20,535 nucleotides of DNA from an uncultured Bacteroidota bacterium (GCA_903898215.1 CAIUEQ010000219.1:1-20535), one strand, 5' to 3'; counted from the first letter of the stretch, positions 1 through 7,567 are shown. The notes: generated by a model not told the origin, from the sequence alone. Translations and numbers: made by a program.

Positions 1-455
1 ACCCATACTAGGCCAGCAGAAGAGTAATAAAACCTGTTCATTGTGGCGAGCCAAATATTAAAATCCTTGTTTTCTTTTAAAATTGGATAGTATTTCTTTC
101 TCTTAATAATGGTGCAAAAATGCCCAAAGGAAGCTTCGTCTGATAAATAACTTCTATAGGCCGATTTGTAATTTATGCCTTGTTCTGGCAGGTGATTTTT
201 CCCTTTTATACCAAAATGATTACGGAGCTTTTTGCAGTTTTCTCCAGATCCATGTCCAGATTCTATCAATGCAATTCCTAAAATAACACTAGCTGGTATA
301 CCTGTTTTGGCAGATAAACTTTGGGCCAATGGCGCATATGTTATAATATAACTATTGGCAGATAAACTTTGTGCAGTTATTTGTTGAGAAAAGAAATAAC
401 AGAAAATAAGCGCAAATAAACTGCGCGGATTAAAACATGATTTTTTTTGTAACAT
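1..455 (-). CDS. Secreted glucosaminidase (GH73/FlgJ-type peptidoglycan hydrolase), 3' end beyond the window
   Basis: The frame is open from an ATG at 455-453 to the left edge (151 codons), so the C-terminus is missing. Residues 1 to about 29 form a signal peptide: a basic start (MLQKK), a hydrophobic core (LFALIFCYFF) and a likely cleavage after ITAQ. Next comes a glucosaminidase fold with TGIPASVILGIALIESGHGS; the Glu in IES is the expected catalytic acid. It continues through LRNHFGIKG and a YRSYLSDEASFGHF stretch typical of the GH73 family. The family cleaves the glycan backbone of peptidoglycan, so a periplasmic or exported role in wall remodelling is inferred. An 8-A homopolymer covers codons 3-6. 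No other in-frame ATG lies upstream and no Shine-Dalgarno sequence is visible. The family call is strong; the precise substrate is not determinable. Confidence 0.85.
   Translation of the reverse strand, partial: MLQKKSCFNPRSLFALIFCYFFSQQITAQSLSANSYIITYAPLAQSLSAKTGIPASVILGIALIESGHGSGENCKKLRNHFGIKGKNHLPEQGINYKSAYRSYLSDEASFGHFCTIIKRKKYYPILKENKDFNIWLATMNRFYYSSAGLVW
307..371. repeat. 17-bp direct repeat inside the glucosaminidase gene
   Basis: TTGGCAGATAAACTTTG occurs at 307-323 and again at 355-371, a 48-bp (16-codon) offset. On the coding strand both copies read QSLSA, just after the signal peptide. The spacing keeps the frame, so gain or loss of one unit would leave the protein in frame. It probably arose by a small local duplication. 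Confidence 0.7.
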
Positions 456-584
456 AATTGGGCGATATGTTATTTGGCAATTTTCAATTCTTAGGGAAAA
501 TAAACGACCATTATCAGCCACAAAGATGGGCCAATAATTCCATTCTAAATGCACACCAAAACCCCGTGTGTCTTATTAAGGGGC

Positions 585-613
585 CAAAATTAAAATGTTA
601 TTAATTGTCGCAA
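585..613 (-). promoter_or_regulatory. Possible Bacteroidota-type promoter for the glucosaminidase gene
   Basis: On the minus strand a TAATTTTG box (592 to 585) matches the TAnnTTTG -7 consensus. A TTG lies 18 nt upstream (613-611), slightly short of the usual 19-21 spacing. It would leave a leader of about 125 nt. Such motifs are common by chance in AT-rich DNA. Confidence 0.25.
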
Positions 614-683
614 TAGCGCATGAATTGCCCCCATAAGTGGTAAACACCTGTTGAGACAGCCTAAATTTTTTCGTTTTTGGTGT

Positions 684-697
684 TCGGTTCGAACCGA
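684..697. repeat. 14-bp perfect palindrome TCGGTTCGAACCGA
   Basis: The two half-sites are exactly complementary with no spacer, which suits a dimeric DNA-binding protein better than a hairpin. The core GGTTCGAACC also resembles a tRNA T-arm, but no acceptor stem or anticodon arm can be built around it on either strand. Function unknown. Confidence 0.5.
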
Positions 698-737
698 TTT
701 ATTGTTTTAAATGCATTGGAAAACAAGCTTATCCACC

Positions 738-775
738 AAAAAAATAGCCCCATAAGCAAAAAGCTATGGGGCTAT
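738..775 (-). terminator. Rho-independent terminator of the paa operon
   Basis: On the minus strand, about 20 nt after the paaC stop, an 11-bp stem (744-754 with 765-775, core GCCCC/GGGGC) is extended by two G-C pairs past one bulged base and closed by a five-base loop. It is followed by seven T residues. This is a clear intrinsic terminator, and it ends transcription immediately after paaC. Confidence 0.85.
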
Positions 776-795
776 GAAGAATTAATTAATAGTAA

Positions 796-1560
796 TTACC
801 ACTCTGCTGTTGGGTCGAACCTAAAAACCTCGCTCATTTCCTCTACTAATGGAGATAAATTTGCTGTATGGTTTCCAATTCTTCCTCCAAAAACTGGATT
901 CCATGAGGTGGAAGCCGGTATTTCAATACCTGCTTTTATTAGGTAAGGCGTAATATTTGCCAACCATTTTTCTTGCAGGGTTTCTTCACCTTCAAAAACT
1001 CCCTCGGCAATTAATTGGTCCTCAAACGAACTTTTTTCAAACATACCTAAGGCATAATTCCATGCTTCATTAAAGGCGGCTTGCATACGGTTATGACTTT
1101 CTTCATTTGCCGAACCTAATTTTACCATCCAGGTATTTGCATGAAAAACATGGTATTTAAGTTCTCCTTTTACCTTGCGGGCAACTTTAGCTAATGGCTC
1201 ATAGCTAGAATTAGCGAGTGCCTCAAAGCGTAATTGGTCTGCATGGTCATATAAAAAGTGACGTACCAAACTAAAGTCGTATTCGCCGTTAGGTAATTCT
1301 ACCAATTGTGCATTGTGAAATTGATTGGCATTTCTGGTGAATGCAACCGTATCAGGTTCTTGTTCCCCTAGGTCGTTTAATAATTGGTAGAGTGCTTGTG
1401 CCTGTCCAATTTTATCTTGTGCCATACTGCTAAAAGAAATATCTTCTTCTAGAATTGGTCCAAGCCCTGTCCATTCGCTGTTTCTATGTCCAATAATTAA
1501 AAGATCATCGGCCATTTTATAAAGCAATTCTTTGATTGCTTCGCTGCTAGTTTGATTCAT
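796..1560 (-). CDS. paaC: 1,2-phenylacetyl-CoA epoxidase, structural subunit PaaC
   Basis: 254 residues, close to the usual PaaC length of about 250. PaaC partners the catalytic subunit PaaA in the ring-epoxidising complex that converts phenylacetyl-CoA to its 1,2-epoxide in the cytoplasm. It shares the ferritin-like fold of PaaA but is not catalytic. The sequence shows this: QDKIGQAQALY at residues 48-58 parallels QDEVGHAQLLY in the PaaA encoded nearby, with the metal ligands Glu and His replaced by Lys50 and Gln53. GHRNSEWTGLGP near residue 24 and the WNPVFGGRIGNHT segment near the C-terminus are characteristic. It is the last gene of the operon, 8 nt after paaB, and is followed by a strong terminator. 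No paaD or paaE follows. Confidence 0.92.
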   Translation of the reverse strand: MNQTSSEAIKELLYKMADDLLIIGHRNSEWTGLGPILEEDISFSSMAQDKIGQAQALYQLLNDLGEQEPDTVAFTRNANQFHNAQLVELPNGEYDFSLVRHFLYDHADQLRFEALANSSYEPLAKVARKVKGELKYHVFHANTWMVKLGSANEESHNRMQAAFNEAWNYALGMFEKSSFEDQLIAEGVFEGEETLQEKWLANITPYLIKAGIEIPASTSWNPVFGGRIGNHTANLSPLVEEMSEVFRFDPTAEW

Positions 1561-1568
1561 GTAATTGT

Positions 1569-1934
1569 CTAAACTCCTTTTTTGTATTTATTAATTTTCT
1601 CCATCACTTTGTAGCCACCAGCTTCGCGGTATTGCTTTTCTGGAACCGTGTCAAAAATGTCGGAATCATCATATTCAGAAGCAAATACATCACGTGTTTT
1701 TACTACCCAAATATTTACACTAAAACCTCTTCTACCATATTGTTCTTTGCCAAAAAGAAATGCCATTTCTGCATTTGGGGCATGAACAATTCCAACATGC
1801 ATATGTTGATCGCCACGTTTTTTTTGATGAAAAACTTCATAAGTTTCCCATTGATCCAAATCTTTTAATGGTGTAATGGTATTGTTTTCTTCAATTTGAG
1901 CGCGGGTTACGCGTGGGTCTAATGATTTTATCAT
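1569..1934 (-). CDS. paaB: 1,2-phenylacetyl-CoA epoxidase subunit PaaB
   Basis: 121 residues. PaaB is a small non-catalytic subunit that bridges PaaA-PaaC units in the epoxidase complex. The core WETYEVFHQKKRGDQHMHVG, followed by APNAEMAFLFGKEQYGRRG and IWVVKTRDVFAS, aligns with the well-known short PaaB (about 95 residues in E. coli). Here about 27 extra residues precede the core. The ATG at 1934 is the only good start that keeps this extension, and it lies 54 nt after the paaA stop. The order A-B-C matches the canonical operon. Confidence 0.92.
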   Translation of the reverse strand: MIKSLDPRVTRAQIEENNTITPLKDLDQWETYEVFHQKKRGDQHMHVGIVHAPNAEMAFLFGKEQYGRRGFSVNIWVVKTRDVFASEYDDSDIFDTVPEKQYREAGGYKVMEKINKYKKGV

Positions 1935-1988
1935 TTGTTTAATTCTGTATTTTAAGATTAGAAAATTTCAAAATTTTCAAATTAATAT

Positions 1989-2978
1989 TTACGCCAATGG
2001 AACTATATATTTTGAACCAACATTATTAAGAGCTTCGCGAACCCATCGGCCATGTTCTTCGGCATGTCTTCTTACTGCAAGACGTTCGGCATTACATGGA
2101 CCATCACCATTTATTACTCGTTTAAATTCGTCCCAATCAGGTTCAGTATATTCCCATTTATTGGTGGCAGTATTTTTCTTTAATAATGGATCAGGAATTG
2201 ATAATCCAAGATCCCAGATTTTTGGAACATACATATCTAAAAATTGCTGACGCATATCATCGTTCGAAGCCATTTTTACTTTCCACTTCATCAATATTTC
2301 TGTATGCTGTGAAATTTTATCACTTGGTCCGAAGAAGTGCATGATTGGAGGCCACCAACGGATCAATGCTCCCTGAACCATGTCTCGCTGTATCGAACTT
2401 CCGGTTGCAAGTGTTACAACATTATCATGTCCGTATTTCAAATGAAAAGATTCTTCAGTACAAATCCTGTCAAGTGCACGACAATAAGGGCCATAGCTTC
2501 CTTTAGCATTTGCAACCTGATTGATGATTGCTCCGGCATCAATCAGCCAAGCAATCACACATGCATCAGCCCAAGTAAATGCAGGGTAATTAAACACGTT
2601 CGAATATTTTGATTTTCCGGTAATCAAATCATTGATCATTGCTTCGCGGCTTTTTCCTAAAGTTTCGGCAGCGCTATACAATAATTGAGCGTGACCAACT
2701 TCATCTTGAACTTTTGCCATCAAAGCTAATTTGCGTTTAAATCCAGGAGCACGGGTTATCCAAGTTCCTTCAGGAAGAGCACCAATTATTTCAGAGTGTG
2801 CATGTTGTTCAATCATGCGGATAAGTTGCTTGCGATATTCTTTGGGCATCCAATCCTTAGGTTCAATTTTTTCACCTCTATCTATTCGTGCTTCAAATTC
2901 TGCTAATTTTTGAGGATCTTCTTCAGCCAAAATTAAATTGGCTTTCTCATTTGGGTCGATATATGCGTTTCCGTACAT
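1989..2978 (-). CDS. paaA: 1,2-phenylacetyl-CoA epoxidase, catalytic subunit PaaA
   Basis: 329 residues (about 310 in E. coli). PaaA carries the diiron centre that inserts one oxygen atom of O2 into the ring of phenylacetyl-CoA, the oxygen-dependent entry step of phenylacetate catabolism. Likely iron ligands are visible: Glu63 in HSEIIGALPEG, Glu93 and His96 in QDEVGHAQ, and Glu176/His179 in the EESFH motif. WADACVIAWLIDAGA and the C-terminal EEHGRWVREAL segment are also typical. It follows the TetR-type regulator by 73 nt on the same strand. A near-consensus TACCTTTA box (3020 to 3013) lies in that gap without a good upstream element, so a separate paaA promoter is possible but unproven. Confidence 0.95.
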   Translation of the reverse strand: MYGNAYIDPNEKANLILAEEDPQKLAEFEARIDRGEKIEPKDWMPKEYRKQLIRMIEQHAHSEIIGALPEGTWITRAPGFKRKLALMAKVQDEVGHAQLLYSAAETLGKSREAMINDLITGKSKYSNVFNYPAFTWADACVIAWLIDAGAIINQVANAKGSYGPYCRALDRICTEESFHLKYGHDNVVTLATGSSIQRDMVQGALIRWWPPIMHFFGPSDKISQHTEILMKWKVKMASNDDMRQQFLDMYVPKIWDLGLSIPDPLLKKNTATNKWEYTEPDWDEFKRVINGDGPCNAERLAVRRHAEEHGRWVREALNNVGSKYIVPLA

Positions 2979-3051
2979 GTGATTGGTTTGGTGAGTTATA
3001 GGTTGTTCGTTTTAAAGGTATTTAATAATTATAAAGTTGGAAGTTTATTTA

Positions 3052-3651
3052 TTAATAGATGTCAGTAATCAATTTTTTTTTTAAACCACCCAAAATAAAA
3101 TCTGAAAGATTTGTTGCAATTTCTTCCGGAGTAATTCCACCTTTAGGGTCATACCATTGATAAATCCAGTTTACAGATGAAAGTATAGTGAGGGTTGCAA
3201 AATCCAAATTAACATTATCAAAAATATCCTCATTTTTCCCTAACACAATAATTGATTTGAATTCATTTTCATATTGGGTACGTAAATTTTTATATTCACT
3301 TAAACGAGGCTCTTTTAAATTTCTCCATTCATTTAAACATACCACCGACTGATCAAGATTTGCCGTCATCAAATTCACATGGAGGTTTATTGCCATGCGT
3401 AATTTTTCTTCAGCATTAAAATAAATATCATTCACTTCTTTTAGAGCACTGATAAATTTTTCGACCATTCCAAAACAGATTGTGTCGAGTAGTTCATCTT
3501 TAGAAGAGATGTGGTGATAAAGGCTTGCAGCTTCCATGCCTAGTTCGGATGCAAGTTCACGCATAGATGATGCTGCATAACCTTTGGTACGAAATTGTTT
3601 TGCAGTAACATTCAATATTTGTTGCTTTCGATTGATTATGGGTACTGACAT
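3052..3651 (-). CDS. TetR-family transcriptional regulator, probably controlling the paa genes
   Basis: 199 residues. The N-terminus is a standard TetR DNA-binding domain: RKQQILNVTAKQFRTKGYA, then a helix-turn-helix at about 28-47 ending in AASLYHHISSKDELL. The variable C-terminal helices should bind an effector. Its position directly upstream of paaA on the same strand suggests a PaaR-like repressor released by phenylacetyl-CoA, as known for TetR-type PaaR proteins; this is inference from context. I found no convincing inverted-repeat operator in the 3652-3752 or 2979-3051 gaps. A run of ten A residues in the coding strand (plus-strand 3073-3082) encodes KKK near the C-terminus. The ATG at 3651 leaves just the short tail usual before the DNA-binding domain. 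Confidence 0.85.
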   Translation of the reverse strand: MSVPIINRKQQILNVTAKQFRTKGYAASSMRELASELGMEAASLYHHISSKDELLDTICFGMVEKFISALKEVNDIYFNAEEKLRMAINLHVNLMTANLDQSVVCLNEWRNLKEPRLSEYKNLRTQYENEFKSIIVLGKNEDIFDNVNLDFATLTILSSVNWIYQWYDPKGGITPEEIATNLSDFILGGLKKKLITDIY

Positions 3652-3752
3652 GGGTTAGAATTAGTGTCCAGAATACTATTAATATGTGCCAAAGAAAGTA
3701 ATAATTCCTCTTTAATAAAAGCAATCAATCGATAAAATACTTTTTCAGAAAT

Positions 3753-4463
3753 TTATCCGATTATGAATATGGTAGGAATTTTATGAATATTCGGTTTTTG
3801 TGTACCCCAATCTTTTATGGATTTTGTTTTAATGAATTGGTTGATAGAGCTGATATTAGAAGCTATACACAGTTTTGTATCTGATACGCATGTTTTTAAA
3901 ATGTCATCCAGTAAATGATTGTTTCTATATGGTGCTTCCATAAAAATTTGTGCTTGATTTTTCGACTTCGAGTCTAATTCGAGATGCTTGATTTTTTTTG
4001 CGCGCTCTATTTTTTCAATCGGTAAGTATCCGTGAAAAACAAAATTCTGTCCATTCATACCGCTTGCCATTAACGCCATAAAAATACTTGAGGAACCAGG
4101 AAGAGGAATCACATCAATATTTTTTTTATGTGCCATTGCCACTACTTCATTTCCGGGATCGGCAACACAAGGTAAACCTGCGTCAGTTATGATTCCTACA
4201 TCATTTCCGTTTTCAAATATTTTAAGCAGTTCGTGCACGGTGTTTTTATCGCTATGTTCGTTCCACAGCAAAATTTTCAATTCATTTTGGGGAGTTGAAA
4301 TTTTGAGTTTTTTGATCAATGCACGTGCATCTTTTTCCGTTTCAACAATAAAACTTTTTAGATGATGAATTTGCTCACGAACAAATTCAGGAATAAAATT
4401 TTCGGCATTGTCATCTGCCAAAAAATTGGGTATTAAATAGAGTTTTCCGAAGCCTTTTTGCAT
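3753..4463 (-). CDS. RsmI-like SAM-dependent methyltransferase (tetrapyrrole methylase fold), divergent paralogue
   Basis: 236 residues. Motifs of the RsmI branch of the tetrapyrrole methylase superfamily appear in order: TDAGLPCVADPG at 93-104 (family form SDAGTPxISDPG), PLPGSSSIFMALMASG at about 120-135, FVFHGYLP at 141-148 and FMEAPYR at 174-180 (family FYESPHR). RsmI methylates the ribose of C1402 in 16S rRNA. However, the hallmark TPIGNLxD at the N-terminus is replaced by IPNFLADDNAENFIP, and the protein is shorter than typical RsmI (about 270-290), so it is likely a Bacteroidota paralogue with an uncertain substrate. It sits divergent from the PpiD-like gene. A TACTTTTG box ends 6 nt before the ATG (4476 to 4469) without a well-placed upstream element. 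Confidence 0.8.
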   Translation of the reverse strand: MQKGFGKLYLIPNFLADDNAENFIPEFVREQIHHLKSFIVETEKDARALIKKLKISTPQNELKILLWNEHSDKNTVHELLKIFENGNDVGIITDAGLPCVADPGNEVVAMAHKKNIDVIPLPGSSSIFMALMASGMNGQNFVFHGYLPIEKIERAKKIKHLELDSKSKNQAQIFMEAPYRNNHLLDDILKTCVSDTKLCIASNISSINQFIKTKSIKDWGTQKPNIHKIPTIFIIG

Positions 4464-4563
4464 GGTGCCAAAAGTAACAATAATAGCAGAGGAGTGGTAT
4501 CAATAAATACCGATATTTAGTTAATTGTTTGAAAACAAGACAATTGAATAAAATAAAAATAGA

Positions 4564-4594
4564 TTGATTTATAAAGCGAGTGCGCTTATTTTTG
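4564..4594 (+). promoter_or_regulatory. Bacteroidota-type promoter of the PpiD-like/hydrolase operon
   Basis: TTG at 4564-4566 and an exact TAnnTTTG box (TATTTTTG, 4587-4594) are separated by 20 nt, the expected geometry for the primary sigma factor of this phylum. The box ends 22 nt before the ATG at 4617, giving a short leader. This is the best promoter match in the window. Confidence 0.55.
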
Positions 4595-4616
4595 CCGTCT
4601 TACAAAAGTTTTAAAC

Positions 4617-6725
4617 ATGTCGATATTAGAAAGAATCAGAAAAAATTCAGCAATTGCAGTTGGTGCCATTGGCCTTGCATTGGCTTTATTTGTAATCACA
4701 GATGCTTTAAACAGCAACACCGGATTATTTGGAAACAGCAGTGCTAACCGAAATAACGTTGGCGAAATTGATGGTGAACAAATAAGCATTAAAACATTAG
4801 AAGCAAAAACAGATGAAAAGGTTGAACAATACAAACAGCGTTCAAACGAAAAAACTGTTAATCAAAGCACAATAGATATGTTGCGCGAACAAACGTGGAC
4901 AGAACTTGTACAACAAACTTTATACACTAAAGAATATGTTGATCTTGGGCTAACTGTAACTAGTGATGAATTGGCTGATATGTTTTATGGTGAGAATATT
5001 CATCCTCAGGTTAAGCAGTCGTTCACTGATCCAAAAACTGGAGTTTTTGATAAGAACATTGTTATCCGTAGTTTGAAAAACATCAGTGAAGGAACTGACG
5101 AAAAAGTAAAAAAACAAGTTACAGATTTTGAAGATTATCTTGAAAAAGATGGATTGACTCGTAAATACAATTCGTTATTAAAAAAAGGTGTTTACGTTAC
5201 ATCTTTTGAGGCAAAAGCCGGATTTACTGATCGCAAATCTATTGCTGATGTTGACTTAATTGCATTGCCATATTTTAGCATTGCTGATTCAACTATTAAA
5301 ATTGACGAAAGTGAAATCAAAAGTTTTTTCAAAAAGAACAGTGATAAATATAAAGAAAAAGAAAATTCACGTAAGATGGAATTTGTTCTGTTTGATGTTG
5401 TTCCAACAAAAGAAGATACAGATGCAATTAATAAATGGGTGAATGAGCAAGTTGTTCAATTTGCCGAATCTAAAAATGATACAATTTTTGTAGACCTTAA
5501 CAGTGATACAAAATTTGACACTACAGCAAAACCACTTTCAGCATTTCCTGAAGAAGTACAAAATCAACTATTCAGTCAACCGGTTTCGTCAATAGTTGGT
5601 CCAATTTATCAAAATGGCAAATTCAGTATCTATAAAGTTTCAGGAATAAAAGAAGATACAGTTTATCAAATGCGCGCTAGTCATATTCTCTTTAAAGTAG
5701 AAAATTTTGATACAGCTGCAACTATTAAAAAAGCAAACGAAGTGATGAGTGAAATTAAGAAAGGTGCATCATTTGCCGAAAAAGCTGCTCAGTTTGGAAC
5801 TGACGGAACATCATCTCGTGGTGGTGATTTAGGATGGTTTCGTGAAGGACAAATGGTGAAAGCATTTAACGATGCAATCCTAAGAGGAAGCAAAGGAGAC
5901 ATGTTTGTTCTTAAAACGCAATTTGGTATTCACATTGTTAAGATCACTGAAAACAAAACTAAGAAATTAGTATGTGCAGGTATGCTCGACAGATCAATTG
6001 TTGCAAGTACAAAAACCGTAAATGGTATGTATTCAAAAGCAAGTCAGTTTGCAGCAGCTAGTCAATCAGTAGAAGATTTTGATAAAAATATCAGCGAAAA
6101 AAATTACACCAAACGTACTGCAGATAATATTCGTGAAAATGATAAATCTATTGCCGGTTTACCAGATGCACGCGAAGTTGTTCGTTGGGCATATAACGCT
6201 AAAAAAGATGACGTTTCGGATATTTTTTCAATAGGAGAAAAATATATTATTTGTGTGCTAGCTCAAATAAAAGAAAAAGATAAAGCAAATTTTGAAGATG
6301 CAAAAGATCGTGTTGAAACTGATTTCAGAAAAGAGAAAAAAGCTGAAATATTAATAGAAAAAGCAACAACAGCTATGGCTGGATCAACCAACCTTCAGGA
6401 TATAGCAGGAAAATTAAAAACTCCTGTAACTCCCGTTAAATCTCTTACTTTCGAAAGTGCAAATATTCCTTACATTGGTCCTGATAATAGTTTTGCAGGA
6501 AATGTTTTTGGAACAGCAACAATTGGAAAAATTTTGGGTCCAATAAAAGGCGATGGAGGAGTTTATATTTACAATAAACTAAAATCTGATTGTCCAAAAC
6601 TTGAAAACGAAAAACAAATGCAATCAGAACTTCAGATGGGACGTTCTCAAAAAATGGAGTCTGCATCTTTTGAAGTATTAAAAGATTTAAGAAAAGTAAA
6701 AGACAACCGATTCATGTTCTATTAA
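4617..6725 (+). CDS. Membrane-anchored PpiD/SurA-like peptidyl-prolyl cis-trans isomerase
   Basis: 702 residues. A short basic N-terminus is followed by one transmembrane helix at about 10-31 (AIAVGAIGLALALFVITDAL), so the rest should face the periplasm, as in PpiD. A SurA/PpiD-type N-terminal chaperone region follows (GEIDGEQISIKTLEAK onward). The parvulin (PpiC-type rotamase) domain lies at about 350-450, with MRASHILFK, GASFAEKAAQFG, GGDLGWF and FGIHIVKI as hallmark segments. The remaining 250 residues are a C-terminal extension. Proteins of this type assist folding of exported and outer-membrane proteins. The gene has its own promoter, and the alpha/beta hydrolase gene follows 5 nt after its stop, so the two are almost certainly co-transcribed. 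E. coli PpiD is somewhat shorter (623). Use of this ATG keeps the membrane anchor intact. Confidence 0.9.
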   Translation: MSILERIRKNSAIAVGAIGLALALFVITDALNSNTGLFGNSSANRNNVGEIDGEQISIKTLEAKTDEKVEQYKQRSNEKTVNQSTIDMLREQTWTELVQQTLYTKEYVDLGLTVTSDELADMFYGENIHPQVKQSFTDPKTGVFDKNIVIRSLKNISEGTDEKVKKQVTDFEDYLEKDGLTRKYNSLLKKGVYVTSFEAKAGFTDRKSIADVDLIALPYFSIADSTIKIDESEIKSFFKKNSDKYKEKENSRKMEFVLFDVVPTKEDTDAINKWVNEQVVQFAESKNDTIFVDLNSDTKFDTTAKPLSAFPEEVQNQLFSQPVSSIVGPIYQNGKFSIYKVSGIKEDTVYQMRASHILFKVENFDTAATIKKANEVMSEIKKGASFAEKAAQFGTDGTSSRGGDLGWFREGQMVKAFNDAILRGSKGDMFVLKTQFGIHIVKITENKTKKLVCAGMLDRSIVASTKTVNGMYSKASQFAAASQSVEDFDKNISEKNYTKRTADNIRENDKSIAGLPDAREVVRWAYNAKKDDVSDIFSIGEKYIICVLAQIKEKDKANFEDAKDRVETDFRKEKKAEILIEKATTAMAGSTNLQDIAGKLKTPVTPVKSLTFESANIPYIGPDNSFAGNVFGTATIGKILGPIKGDGGVYIYNKLKSDCPKLENEKQMQSELQMGRSQKMESASFEVLKDLRKVKDNRFMFY

Positions 6726-6730
6726 TCGGA

Positions 6731-7486
6731 ATGATACACTACAGCAAATCGGGAGAAGGAAAAGTTATTGTTTTACTTCACGGATTTTGTGAAAATAGCA
6801 CCTGCTTTAATAGGCAGGTGTTTTTTTTGCAACAAAATTTTTGTGTGATTACTCCTGATCTTCCCGGTGCAGGACTCTCAGAAGCAACTGATAGTCCGAC
6901 CATGGAAAGCATGGCCGATGAGGTTTATCAAGTTCTGCAAAAAGAAAATATTTCTTCGTGTGTGATGCTCGGACATTCAATGGGAGGATACGTTACTTTA
7001 GCATTCGCAAAAAAATATCCTCACCTATTAAAAGCTTTTGGTTTATTACATTCAACAGCATTTGCTGATAGTGAAGAACGAAAAATAAAACGCATTCAGG
7101 CAATTCGTGTTATTGAAGAAAAGGGCGAAGATTTTTTTGTTCAGAATTTTATTCCGCCATTGTTTTCAACTTCATTTACTGATAAAAAAATAATTGAAGA
7201 ATTTGTTATTGAAGGAAAACGCACCACACAAAAAGGACTAACTCAGGCTTTAATGGCAATGAGATCGAGACCCGACAGTATTTCATTTTTGGAACAAACA
7301 CCGTTACCTGTTTTATTTATTGCTGGTAAAAATGATATGCTAATTCCTGCGAAGGATATTTTCTATCAGTCATCACTATGCAAGCAATCAGAAATTATCT
7401 ATTTAGAAAATTCTGCACATTTGGGATTCATTGAAGAACCCGAAAAATTTTCGAATGCAATAAATGATTTTGTTTTCGACAAATAA
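6731..7486 (+). CDS. Alpha/beta hydrolase
   Basis: 251 residues. This is a complete alpha/beta hydrolase: oxyanion-hole HGF at 17-19, PDLPGAGLS at 42-50, nucleophile elbow GHSMGG with Ser83, acid Asp202 in AGKNDMLIP and base His230 in NSAHLGFIEEPEKF. The Ser-Asp-His triad is intact, so it should be an active esterase-like enzyme. The fold does not reveal the substrate. It has no signal peptide and is probably cytoplasmic. It is translationally close to the PpiD-like gene (5-nt gap), an arrangement whose functional logic is unclear. A GC-rich hairpin followed by eight T residues lies about 70-100 nt inside the coding sequence. Family members often have Trp where this protein has the CF of STCFNRQ. 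Confidence 0.88.
   Translation: MIHYSKSGEGKVIVLLHGFCENSTCFNRQVFFLQQNFCVITPDLPGAGLSEATDSPTMESMADEVYQVLQKENISSCVMLGHSMGGYVTLAFAKKYPHLLKAFGLLHSTAFADSEERKIKRIQAIRVIEEKGEDFFVQNFIPPLFSTSFTDKKIIEEFVIEGKRTTQKGLTQALMAMRSRPDSISFLEQTPLPVLFIAGKNDMLIPAKDIFYQSSLCKQSEIIYLENSAHLGFIEEPEKFSNAINDFVFDK
6799..6828 (+). terminator. Terminator-like hairpin inside the alpha/beta hydrolase gene
   Basis: CACCTGC (6799-6805) pairs perfectly with GCAGGTG (6814-6820) across an eight-base loop and is followed directly by eight T residues (6821-6828). By form it is an intrinsic terminator on the coding strand. It lies within codons 23-33, so translating ribosomes should normally melt it. It could lower hydrolase expression when translation lags. 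Function is inferred. Confidence 0.5.
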
Positions 7487-7567
7487 AATTTAATCTCTTC
7501 GTCAAATTAATTTGGTTTTTTACGGATTTATTTTTATTACATTTACATATCTAAAAATAAACCTATC

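Larger units (their letters stand above)
456..795. other. Intergenic region between the glucosaminidase gene and paaC
   Basis: This 340-base stretch has no convincing gene. It holds the possible glucosaminidase promoter, a 14-bp perfect palindrome at 684-697 and the paa operon terminator at 738-775. A plus-strand reading frame that starts at 677 runs antisense into paaC and has no recognisable protein features. Confidence 0.6.

Noticed and set aside
630..700. tRNA suggested by the GGTTCGAACC motif
   Set aside because: No acceptor stem, D-arm or anticodon arm can be folded around it on either strand.
677..946. Plus-strand reading frame of 89 codons
   Set aside because: It lies over the paa terminator and antisense to the end of paaC; it has no protein-like features, and paaC is certain.
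4469..4476. TACTTTTG box as a leaderless promoter for the RsmI-like gene
   Set aside because: The upstream TTG is about 24 nt away and the box lies almost on the start codon, so a chance match is more likely.
7503..7528. CAAATTAATTTG palindrome followed by T-rich DNA as terminator of the hydrolase operon
   Set aside because: After leaving room for a loop only four A-T-rich pairs remain, too weak for an intrinsic terminator.
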